NCBI GenBank assembly: GCA_025330725.1
Contig: JAIWND010000003.1
Span: forward strand, 806,001-870,000
Reading direction: 5' to 3'
Source: Chlamydoabsidia padenii
Taxonomy: Eukaryota; Mucoromycota; Mucoromycetes; Mucorales; Cunninghamellaceae
DNA: 64,000 bases
The position numbers were made by a program, and so were the translations under genes. Positions 27,101-37,218 of the stretch are shown in pieces. Positions within the stretch are counted from its first letter, which is position 1. The number at the start of each line of letters is the position of its first letter. Under the pieces are notes generated by a model. That model made no database searches. It had not been told where the DNA came from and was given only the letters and a program-made list of their open reading frames with translations.

Positions 27101-28100
27101 ATCAGCAAATGCGCCTGCTTTGGTTCCTACTGCTATTCTCTCCAACTTGTTTCTTCTCGATCGCTTGGAATCGGACTTTTGTAGTCTCATTGATGGCATG
27201 ATCATCAATTCACCACTATCAACTTCATCCTCTCGACATGATCTCTCCACGACCATGTTTTTTGCCTATGCTTCTTCTCTGTCTCTCAAGGATGATTCTC
27301 GCCGGGTGGCGGACTGGTTTACTCTAGTTGGTGTTGCTGTCGAAGCACTCTGGCGACATGACGTGGAACGGGCGGAACAAAGCATGATGACCCTCATCCA
27401 ACGAGTGCCCCGTGCCTTGGTGGTACCTGGTTTTTCAAAAAAGAAGGCGCGCCATGGCGAATTGGATGCGATTGCGAAACAACAAGTAGTACACATGCTG
27501 GCGGGTGCGACCTTGCTGCTGAAACAAGACAGTCAAGGGATCAAGGAATTGGAAATCGCCGAGAATCTACGACATCGGAAAACCAAAAAAGCCCTGCCAT
27601 CCACTAACGAACTGGAAGCTACTCATGTCGAAGGTCGGGTCATGGCCTTGGTGGAATTTGCCGTGATGCTGGTAGGATTAGAAGCCTGGGTATCTACATG
27701 GCGACAACAATCAGCATGGGATTGTGATAATATCATCCACGTCGACAATAATAACAAGAAGAATCTCAATTCATCTCATGGGGCGGTGATCACGACAGCC
27801 GAAGAAACAAACGAACAAGTCAGACTGGTGTCTCTCTCTTTACGTCGAATGGTGCGTCGACCGGCATTGGCTGGGCTTAAAACACAACAAATCATCATCG
27901 ATCGGCTCAGTCGGGTGGGTCGGTTTGTGGAAGAATATCACCAGGATCAAGACGACGACATGGAAGATGCTGACTCTGCTTATGAACACTCGGGCTCGGA
28001 CGATGATACCAGAAACAACAACAATGATCAACGACGATCTGATCAAGATAAATTGGTTAGACGTGCTGACAAGGTGATGTCCATCCTACAAGGCAATTAG
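24177..28100 (+). CDS. SREBP-type membrane-bound bHLH transcription factor
   Basis: Three exons (24177-25047, 25134-26064, 26129-28100) encode 1257 residues. A Gln/Asn-rich N-terminal activation region precedes a bHLH-zipper at about residues 329-440. Its basic region reads AHNAIERRYRNNINDR; the Tyr at about 337, in place of the usual Arg, is the SREBP signature. The loop carries a long acidic insertion (LDDDDDDIGDD). Two hydrophobic segments (about 529-545 and 602-626) flank a roughly 57-residue loop, giving the hairpin topology of SREBPs, followed by a 630-residue cytosolic C-terminal domain. By family it is held in the ER and cleaved when sterol or oxygen is low, releasing the factor to switch on sterol genes. 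Whether Scap or the Dsc complex acts on it cannot be seen here. Confidence 0.9.
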
Positions 28101-29069
28101 GGATCTTGTTGCAATCGTCATTGTATTATCTCCATTTAGTTTTTTTTTTTTTTTTTTTCACTTCTGGTACCCCTCATTATCAATATTATCTCCACTCATA
28201 CATTATACATATACATTATTGGCACATTTGCAATGACACCTTCCCTCATTTAGTTTAGTAAGCATTTGATATTATATAATAAAATCTTTTTTTTTTTTTT
28301 TTTTTTATGTCTCCAATAAAGAAAACCTAGCGGTTGAACGGTTTGATTCATCCGTGTGGGTACTATTTATAGAAAACCCCTGGGTTAAAGTAGTTGGGAT
28401 GGACCCACTTTTTTTTTTCCTCTCGGAAATTCATGCAGTAATGATAATGACGGTGTTTTAACATACACACCTCGACTTCACTTGTGACAAAAAAAATCTA
28501 AAAGGTAACCTATAGATCTCTTCTTCCGCTCATTCTGTTTTCATTTTATATACATAATAGCTTGGCTCACTTTTCTTTGTGTGTGTGTGTGTATGTGAGA
28601 GAAAGAAAAAGGGTAAGTGCGGAACGCCATGCCCAATAGATTGGTGAGCATCTCACTTTAATCCGATACATTTTCTTGCATATTACAAGCACGTTGACGT
28701 GTTATCCAGATGCAAAGCCTCAATCTAATAATGGAGGCAAAAAGACCAAAATCGGCGTTCCAAATTGAAACCCCGCCGCATGATTTTTGTTCGTGATATT
28801 ATAAAAAATGACCCGATAAACAACAACCTTGGGAAGAAAAAAAAAAAAACAATACCGCATACATGCATTCATTAACACTTCACAGATAGTGATAAGGAGT
28901 TTGCTTTTTATTGGGTAAAAACTGCATACAAATAAAAAATAAAAATAAAAAAGAATAGCAACCCGAGAGGAGTTGATATTAAAAAGGTAATAAATAAAGA
29001 GGTATAAACTAACTAAAGAGTGTGATAAAAAGGGGAGGGGGAATATATAAACTAACCAAACGAAGATGT
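28101..29069. other. Convergent intergenic region (SREBP / Kin4-like)
   Basis: The 3' ends of two genes meet here. There are T runs near 28140-28159 and 28287-28306, a (GT)n stretch near 28578-28592, and an AAATTGAAACCCCGCCGC element-like site near 28763-28780 that is remote from any start codon. No gene is seen. Confidence 0.5.
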
Positions 29070-32000
29070 TTATGTTTTCAAGTTCATCAGAGACAACGCC
29101 TTGGATTTCAAGAATTGGAAGGCCGAGTGATCCCCAGCGACCAGATCCATATCCACCGCATAAAGTTCTGGCAAGAGTGAGCGACAGATTTCCACCGTGA
29201 ATTCCACATGATGTCCATGATCCAGTTCCGGTGGACCATAAATAGGGGCTGTGGTGACATTAACGTCCTTGTTGTGTTTGGATGATCCATGCCAATGATA
29301 AAAGTGATGATGATGGCAGCTCTTTCGTAGACATGTCAGTTGGAAGGCCGATCGATGATGCACCTCCATGCCCAGTGCCGTCAAGACGCGTACCAAGGTC
29401 AAAATCAGGTTACTTGGCGCCATGGAAGTAAGATTTTCCCCCTGTGCATGAGTTAGCGTGCGCATCAGAGACTGGTCCATGGTGTCGAAAGAAGATGAGG
29501 AAGCTAGATAATGGCGGATTTGTTGCTGTTGCTGTTTTCGATGATCTACCTGTTGTTGATCATTGCTGTTGTTATCTGCAGAGGAGGATGGTGGTAGTCC
29601 CGACAATGACGACAATGAGGAGGAGTGATGACGTCTGGTGAATGGCTTTTTGTTATGTAACCATGTCTTCACAGCCTGAGTCATTGTCACCCTTCTTGTC
29701 AATGGTGCTCCATTCGTCACTGGTGATGTTTCCTTCTTGTCGTCCTTTTCTTCCTGTTTTTTCATTATATGTGCCGATTGAGTGCGTCGAGGTTTCGGCT
29801 TGGGATGAGATAAAGATAAAATTGATGTTAATCGTGTTCGCTGTTTTCTGATATTTGGTCGCTTGGCATTTTCATTGTTGTTGCTTGCATCATAGAGATT
29901 GGATGTCGATGTGCCAGAGTCGACTGCCGTGCCCGAGTGAGTTGGTTTATGCAATAGAGGAAGACTTGTCGCTTCTTGATATTGGACGTTGTTTATACCT
30001 ACATTATCGCCAAAGATTTCGTTCATAAAGCTTGTATGTTCATTGGCTGTGTTGTATTGACTATCTTGAAGCATGGCGCTATAATATCGAGTACTGTCAT
30101 CTTTGCCAAGTAAGGAAGGTCTGATGCCAACAAGGTTGCTTTCCTTATCTTCTTTGTTGATTTGCTGCTGCTGAGTCGATGCTGGTGTGGTATTGGTTGT
30201 TGTTGTTTTAGGAATTGGCGAGAATGCGTCAATGTTGAGAGTGGGTCGAAACTTCTTTTGTCGACGCACGCTTTTCGGTTGTCCATTTACATCAGATTGC
30301 CCCAATGTGTCGTTAGCATTGCTTGAAACAGCTGGTAATGGTGGAAGGAGAGGTAACTCCTTGTCATTTAGCATTGGTGATACCGATGAGCTCGTGTTGT
30401 TTGTGTTTGTACCTGGTGACAATTTAGACGACGCCAGTAATGACATGGGAGTCGGTGGAAGAGTACCCGTAGCGGGATAGGCGTGTGCACCATCCATTTG
30501 TAGCTCGGGAAGTAGAATATGATCGATTTTGTTCCCATTTTGATGTAATGCCTGTTGTTCATTTCCATGCCGAGTTATTTGACTGTGAGTAGGTGTTGGA
30601 AGATCTTGTTGTTTCTGGTAGTCCATGCCTTCGTCAATAAAATAAGGCTTTGGTTGGCTGTGGTCAGAGTCTTTAAGATGTTGATCATGTTGATAGTCGG
30701 TACTGAGTTGTCCATTGTGATGTAGTTGAGTTTGTTTGAGACCATTAGACAGAGATTCGATGGCAAGTGAGCGTTCTCCTTCTGTTTCCACCACCTGTCG
30801 TTGTTTGTGTTCCAATCCTTCTTGCTGATCCGCTGCAAATAGAGTCGAAAGGTGTGAGTTCAGCCAGGGATGGTTGATTACAAAATTTATGGTGCATCTG
30901 TAGACTGGATCAGGTTGAAGCATATGACGTATCAAATCTTGAGCATCATCACTAACAAACCCAGGGAAGGACAAGGATCTTGAGCGAATGTATCGATAAA
31001 GTTGAAGAATATTGGCACCTTCAATATTATCAGGATCATCATCAAAAGGAAGATATCCACAGATCATGCAATATAAGATAACGCCACAAGACCAAATATC
31101 TGCAGCTTCACCACGATAGCCATTAGATGGATATATCAGTTCCGGAGCAGCATATGTTGGCGATCCACAACAGGTTGAGAGGAAATCCTTCTTGTCGTTA
31201 TTGGAAAACCCAAAGTCACTAACCACAAGATGCGTTTGTTGAGAGTCCAAGAATAATAGATTTTCCTATAAAACATTATAAAATTAATTTAAAAAGGTAA
31301 ATACGTGTGGACAATTTTTCTTGTTATTATATTCTTCGCCAACTTACCAATTTAAGATCTCGGTGAGCAATACCTTTCCCATGCATGTGATTGACGCTGC
31401 TGATCAATTGGGCAAAAAGATTTTTGGCAGTATCTTCATCCAAGGATCTGTGCGACAAGACGTATTCAAACAGTTCACCCCCTAGAATAGATAAACAAAG
31501 GAAGAATGAATAAACAAATAATCAAGTAAACAAGGCAAAGCAAGTAATATACTATTTCATCCTTATCTTACCTGAAGCATATTCCAAAACAATACCAATG
31601 TGCGTATCAGTTTCGACCACTTCAATCAATTTTACAATATGAGGATGGCGGAGTGACTAGAAGAAGGAAAAAAAAAAAAAAAAGTTAATACTGCACCTTG
31701 AAGGTTCCCTTTTTCGAAAGATTATGCAACCGCCCTTTTTTTTTCACACACAAAAAGTGGCTTTTGCAAACAAAAAGACTGTACGTTTATCAAGTAAACA
31801 AACACACACGTCCCTTTCCGATTTCTTTTCGCTTACCTTTAGAATTTGTATTTCGCGCTCCACTTTGGCAATTTTAGAAACGGCGTCCTTCTTCTTGATA
31901 ACCTTGATAGCCACCTAAAGTACAATATATAAAAAAAAAAGTAAAAGAATGAGTGACACTATTCTTTTGGTAAAAAAAAGGAAGTGTTTACTATACCTTT

Positions 32001-32305
32001 TGTTTTGTTTCTGAATGGATTCCCAGCTTGACTTTTCCGAATTCGCCAACACCCAGAGTTTTCACTAGACGATAGTTTCCAAAAAGCCCTTGTTCATTGT
32101 TTTTGTTGTTGTTGGAAGGACAAGAAGAGACACAAGACGAGCAACTTGATTTAGTGGACACAGATACATTATCACCATGAGCTTGAGAAGATGGAGCACC
32201 TTGGACATTAGCACCCCCGCCATTAGTAGCGTCCGCAATAGGCAGAATGCGAAGCAAAGTGCTAGAGATACTTGAAATGACAGGTGCATGAGTAATTCCA
32301 GCCAT
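29070..32305 (-). CDS. Kin4-like CAMKL serine/threonine protein kinase
   Basis: The gene runs from ATG 32305 (MAGITHAPVISSISS) to the stop at 29070 in about five exons; the last, large exon carries the activation loop and tail. Kinase motifs are complete: glycine loop LGVGEFGKVKLG, VAIKVIKKKD lysine, HRDLKLENLL, DFG in VSDFGFSNN and the APE region TCCGSPTYAAPELIYPSNGY. The insert GYLPFDDDPDNIEGANI resembles yeast Kin4/Frk1. A long Ser/Thr/Gln/Asn-rich tail follows. The C-terminus (GMEVHHRSAFQLTCLRKS...HVEFTVEICRSL) looks like a KA1 membrane-binding domain. Kin4 delays mitotic exit when the spindle is misplaced; KA1 is more usual in MARK/Kin1, so the subfamily is not certain. Confidence 0.87.
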
Positions 32306-32396
32306 AGCAAACAAAAAAAGTATAAAGTGGAAGAAAAGTGAAAGAAAAAAAAAAAAGAAAAAGGGCACTTGAATCAGAAAATAAACTTATGCCAAA

Positions 32397-32411
32397 ATTT
32401 TCAAATCCCGC
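32397..32411 (+). promoter_or_regulatory. Recurring promoter element upstream of Kin4-like kinase
   Basis: TTTTTCAAATCCCGC lies 92-106 bp upstream of the kinase ATG, in opposite orientation. Confidence 0.5.
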
Positions 32412-33034
32412 TGTGCCTTGACAGGCATGAAGATCACACAATGAACCTATCATACTGCGACAAACGTGCCATTGATAAAGTTAATCGATTGTGAGGAAAT
32501 TAATATAAACACAATGACTATAGTATATGATTTTTTTTTTTAAAAAAAAAGGCACTGACCTTATCTTGTTTATTGTATTCTTCGTAGAGTCTGGCACCTC
32601 GGCGTATCCGTGCTCATAAACTCCATACAAACAATGGTCTTTATCATCCATTTCCATTTACAATCATTGACTCTATCAAATAAACACAAACAATCAACAT
32701 GGCGCATGTTTCTTCAGTGAACAAAGAGGAGAGAAGGTGACGCAAATACTTCCCTCCAAGAAGGATACCGGGGTTCAAAATATAGACCTTGTATGGTCGA
32801 TTCCATCAAAGTTCAATTTGTAAAAGCAAAGGCTATATCATCAGTGCATTTATATGTAATAAAATACGAATCTAGTTTGCATGTAAACATAAAGGCACTG
32901 ATAAGTATAACAAACCAGTTTTAGTAAAAGGCAAAGACATATGATACATAAAAGTTATTTATTATAAAGTTTGGAGATAAAATGTTCTATGGGATGTAGA
33001 GGGAAGAAAGGAGAAGGCTAATCTAGAGAGGTAG

Positions 33035-33720
33035 ATCTTATCCAAGTAAAAAGATGGGTACAATATAGTGAGCACCAACGTCATTATAGGCCACCGTAAG
33101 TCGATCGTTTGCTTGAGAGTCCATTTTGGCAATGTTGTGTTGACCTGAGGATGATTCACCAAGATGAAGTGCGAGTAAGTTGGATCACACGTGATACATA
33201 TATAGAGGAGGTTCAGGTGATAATCAATTTAAGGAATCAACTATTCCCCCCCCTACCCCTGGCACCTGATTCTGGGATCCAGGCAGAAAATTGTCATGGG
33301 GAATCTTAGTCTGTATGATCAGGTCTTGAGAGGTCGAATCATCCATGTATGGCTAGGTATCTATTATTGTTGTAGTTGAGGGGAATCAGAAGATTTGATT
33401 CACATTTTGAGATAGTAGGTTGCTGGTACTGTATGATTTCTTGACTAGTCGTATGTTCTGTATCTTTGGACTACTGGGAATAAGCATCCACCAGCACTAT
33501 ATATAAAGAAGAGAGAGACAGAGAGAGGTCAAGGACAATTGTGACATGAGTATAGTGTGTCTTTTTTTTTTTTTTTTCTTTGCACTTTATCTTTTTCATT
33601 ACCTTCAATAGCATCAAGTTGAAAACATACCAAGTCGTCCATAAAGCCAAGTCGTCACCGTGTGAACAAAGGTTAGATTCAGTCTTGTTGAGTTTTGTAT
33701 AGAAGACTTGTTCCTATAAG
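33035..33720 (-). other. Possible small spliced gene or gene remnant, unrecognised
   Basis: On the minus strand several short open blocks have exon-like edges. One runs from a TATAG at about 33716 to a GTATGT donor at about 33622 and reads VFYTKLNKTESNLCSHGDD then LALWTT. A second, before 33340, reads PYMDDSTSQDLIIQTKIPHD. A third, after a CTCAG near 33146, reads MDSQANDRLTVAYNDVGAHY then IVPIFLLG and a stop. The composition looks protein-like, but I could not join all blocks in one frame and no start codon is secure. It may be a small unannotated gene, a decayed gene, or chance. Confidence 0.25.
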
Positions 33721-34312
33721 CGTCATAGGGAGAAGCATGTCATTGTGATTAACAGTATATAGTAAGCTAAGAATTGCTACGTCAGAGATTGTCTAGCCCA
33801 TTGATAACTTGAGTCTGTTGTCGGGTTTTTGGATCCACCTTAAAAAAAGTGGTTTATGGAAGGGAAAGAAAAGAAAAAGAAAAAAAGTGCGTGATTTTCA
33901 AAAACAGCTCTAGCTATTTTTTTTTTTTTCTCACTCGCTTTGGCGGAATTCACATCCCGACATGTGGGGGAGTCATCATGAAGATCAGCCAATGGATCAT
34001 CTCACTTTTTTTTATAATCTCCGTATCTTTGAGTGAATAACAATTGTGGGGGAGAGTGATTTATTTATAGTTGTATGAGTTCATTCCTTTGTGAAGATGA
34101 TGAGTGAATACAGCCCATTAATTTCTGTGTCACGCTTTTGATCAAAGCTCAATTCCTTAGTCGTAAGGAAAAAAAGACATACATATGAATTTCAAAAGGG
34201 CTACATAGAATTGGCAGTGTGCGCATGATTGTATCATGTCCATGTTGAAATGTTCTGCAGCTTTGTCCCCCCCTTTTTTTTTTGCTTGATTTTCGTCTTC
34301 TCTGTCATTCAA

Positions 34313-34345
34313 ATTCAAACGCCGATGTTTAATTTAAACGCCGAT
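34313..34345 (+). promoter_or_regulatory. Tandem pair of promoter-type elements
   Basis: ATTCAAACGCCGAT (34313-34326) and ATTTAAACGCCGAT (34332-34345) are 19 bp apart, in the same orientation. No recognised gene starts just downstream. Confidence 0.4.
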
Positions 34346-35025
34346 ACAATGCTTACCACGAACTTCCAAAACGAGATAGTCATGGGAAGTTTTCCAAGAA
34401 TCATCATCATCACATCATTAGTATGGCTCTTTCAGGTATGCCCCTGGAAAACCTTTTTTAGAGGGGTGCGGATATTTACTATCAAGCTGATAGTTTAGAC
34501 ATGGTGATACGATGGGAAGAAAGGAAAAGTGAGTGATGAGATGTAAGAAACAATGTATTGAAGCAGAATATACGTGAGGGAGTGACAGTCCGTTCCATTT
34601 AAAACCGTTAATTGATTTTTTTCCATTGTCACATAGGAGTTAAAACAAAAGCGGGTGATAATCATATTGATCAAATAGATAATGGTTATCATTCAATCAA
34701 GACCTTTTTTTTTTCTTCTTATGTGCATGTGAACACAGTTGTTTTCTGTATATTGGCTTGTGCGTCCGATTTTCTTCCACCCACCCCCCAAAGAATGAAC
34801 AGTGATGCAATGATTGATCTTAACCTTTTACAGCAAGCCGCCTTTTACAAAGTGTGCCCCTGTGGTCTTGCTTTGACGTGGGTCCCCAGTTTCTTATTCT
34901 CTTTTTGATCGTTATCAGTTTTCATCTTTACTTTATAAAGTAACTATGATGAAATCTGTATTCATGCTAAACGCAGTCGACTGATACTGAGGCCTTTTTA
35001 GGCGGGCATTGGGGGAAGTGGCAAG

Positions 35026-35042
35026 CGAGCGGGAATTAAATG
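35026..35042 (-). promoter_or_regulatory. Recurring promoter element upstream of glutamate 5-kinase
   Basis: GAGCGGGAATTAAATGG on the plus strand is an inverted copy (CCATTTAATTCCCGCTC), about 170 bp before the start codon. Confidence 0.4.
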
Positions 35043-35209
35043 GAGGGTGATCGATTCTTTTTTCTTTTTTGGATTCACGTATAAATAATCTGAGCGGTCC
35101 CTGTATTTTTCACCTCTTTCTTTCGCTTTACTCTTATTTCTTTTTCTGTTATTGTATATACACTTCTTTTACACTATATTCTTCTATAAACACTCTCTTA
35201 TATAAAACC

Positions 35210-36600
35210 ATGGTTGTCTATCGTAACATTCAAAACACTCATCGCCCCACAAACACATCTTTAACTTTGGTCATTAAAGTTGGCACCTCCTCCATTTGCG
35301 ACGAAAAGACACATTACCCATTGTTAGGCAACTTGTCAAGGATTGTGGAAACTATACTCAGTTTGAAACAACTTGGACACCGTGTGGTATTGGTCACAAG
35401 TGCTGCTGTTGGAACTGGTCTACGAAGGTTGAACATGTCAGAGAAACCAAAAAAACTCGCAGCCGTCCAGGTAAAACATGTGAGCATCATTCTTCTTTTG
35501 ACTCAAACATTGGGAATCTTGCTTTTTTTTTTTTTTTACTAACCATTTTCTTTTCTTTTTTTTTATTAACTCTATATAGGCTATTGCTGCTGTAGGTCAA
35601 GGGCGCTTGATGAGCATGTATGATGACTTGTTTGGCCAATTCAATCAACCTGTGGCTCAACTACTACTCACCAAAAACGACTTGGCTCAAAGAACTCAAT
35701 ACCTAAATGCTGTCAACTGTTTGGAAGAACTATTAGATATGGGTGTTGTGCCTATTGTTAATGAAAATGATACCATCTCTGTTTCGGTAAGACACACACA
35801 CAGACAAAAAAAAAAAAAATCTTGTACTAACTACTTTTTTTTTATTTTTATCATCGATATAGGAAATCAAATTTGGTGATAATGATACCCTATCGGCAAT
35901 CACAGCAGGCATGGTAAAAGCTGATTACTTATTCCTGATGACAGATGTGGACTGCCTTTATACCGATAACCCACGCACCAACCCTGACGCCAGACCAATC
36001 CGTGTATGTGAAGACATTGAAGCCCTCCGACAAGAAATCAAGGTGACAGCGCCTGGCTCTGCTCTTGGCACAGGTGGAATGGTGACCAAATTGGTGGCGG
36101 CTGATCTTGCCACTGCTGCCGGTGTGACCACAGTGATTGCTCGTGGTGCTACTCCTGAAAACATCCTGCCCATCATTGCCGATTCTGCTAATGCTCCTCC
36201 TCATACCCGGTTTGTCGCCCAACCCCAGCCTTTGATTGACCGTAAATGGTGGATCCTTCATGGTCTTCATACTGCTGGTACCATTCATATCGAAACTGAC
36301 GTGGCCGAAGAAATCGCTCTGGGTGCTTCCAAACAGAAATCTCCTACTTCACTTTATGCTCACTCTATTACTAAAGTGGAAGGAAACTTTGTTGAACACC
36401 AAGCTGTCCGAATGGTAGTCCATCATACTTCAAGTCAAGGCGTCAAAGATACTGTCACCGTGGCTAAGGGCATCGTTAACTACTCTGCTGCTGAAATCTT
36501 GCGAATCATGAAGGCTGAAGAATCTAATATTGTCGACTCTCTGGGTTATACCGATTGTGATTGTATCGTGGATAGTGAAAACATGGCTATCTCCATTTAA
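35210..36600 (+). CDS. PRO1: Glutamate 5-kinase
   Basis: Three exons (35210-35470, 35580-35786, 35863-36600) encode 401 residues. The amino-acid kinase fold is clear: [44 protein letters not shown] and the ATP-site [11 protein letters not shown]. The C-terminal part ([20 protein letters not shown] onward) is a PUA domain as in bacterial ProB and yeast Pro1. The enzyme phosphorylates glutamate to gamma-glutamyl phosphate, the first step of proline synthesis, and is normally inhibited by proline. The gene encodes only the kinase; no gamma-glutamyl phosphate reductase domain is fused as in animal P5CS. The start codon is preceded by a short TATAAAACC leader. Confidence 0.95.
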
Positions 36601-37218
36601 AACAATCTTACTCTTAGCATAGATATCTTCCCCTCTTTTTTTTTTTTTTTTTTTTTTGCATGAAATCCATCTTCTCCCCCCCCCTCATAATCGGTCTTTG
36701 AATAGTTTAGTAAATATAGTATATCCTCCTCTACCCAATCATATCTTAATCATTCCTTATCAATGTCCTCAATAAATCATTAAAACATTCATTTAAACTA
36801 TGACAATAGCTGGACTTTGTGTGGGGGATTTAAAAAGAGGTCTAAACGGAAAGTGTTCCTGGTGATGACCATGTCGTAAACCCGAAAAGTGTGTTCCTGC
36901 TGATCTTCTTTCAATGACCATGCCGTCCATTGAAGAAGAACCGATCTAATTTTATCACACATACCCGCATGTTAACTGTGATTTTCTCCAATAATTAACC
37001 TTTTGATCACGTACCTTTCATCTAGAAAAATAGCATGATGATACCAATGTATGTAGACAGATAGATGTATGTATTTATTATTTATTATTTCGATTAGAGG
37101 TAAAAAGTACATGTGAAAAGGGGTAATGCAGAATAATAGAGAAGGGGAAGGGAATATATCCTACGTAAACTATGCATAAAAGACTATTTAAAGTGTAGTG
37201 GAGTAATGTTGCCCATTT
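36601..37218. other. Convergent intergenic region (PRO1 / Zn2Cys6 factor)
   Basis: The 3' ends face each other. There is a T run at about 36637-36657, a C run at about 36677-36684 and (ATTT)-rich sequence near 37076-37088. No gene is seen. Confidence 0.5.

Larger units (their letters stand above)
32306..35209. other. Gene-poor 2.9-kb interval
   Basis: This lies between the divergent starts of the Kin4-like kinase and glutamate 5-kinase. It holds promoter-element copies at 32397-32411 (95 bp from the kinase ATG), 33949-33961, a tandem pair at 34313-34345, and 35026-35042 (about 170 bp before glutamate 5-kinase). One doubtful spliced gene on the minus strand (33035-33720) is described separately. 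Nothing else is seen. Confidence 0.5.

Noticed and set aside
34229..34498. Open frame reading MFNLNADTMLTTNFQNEIVM
   Set aside because: It overlaps the tandem promoter elements, has no homologous look, and no continuing exon could be found.
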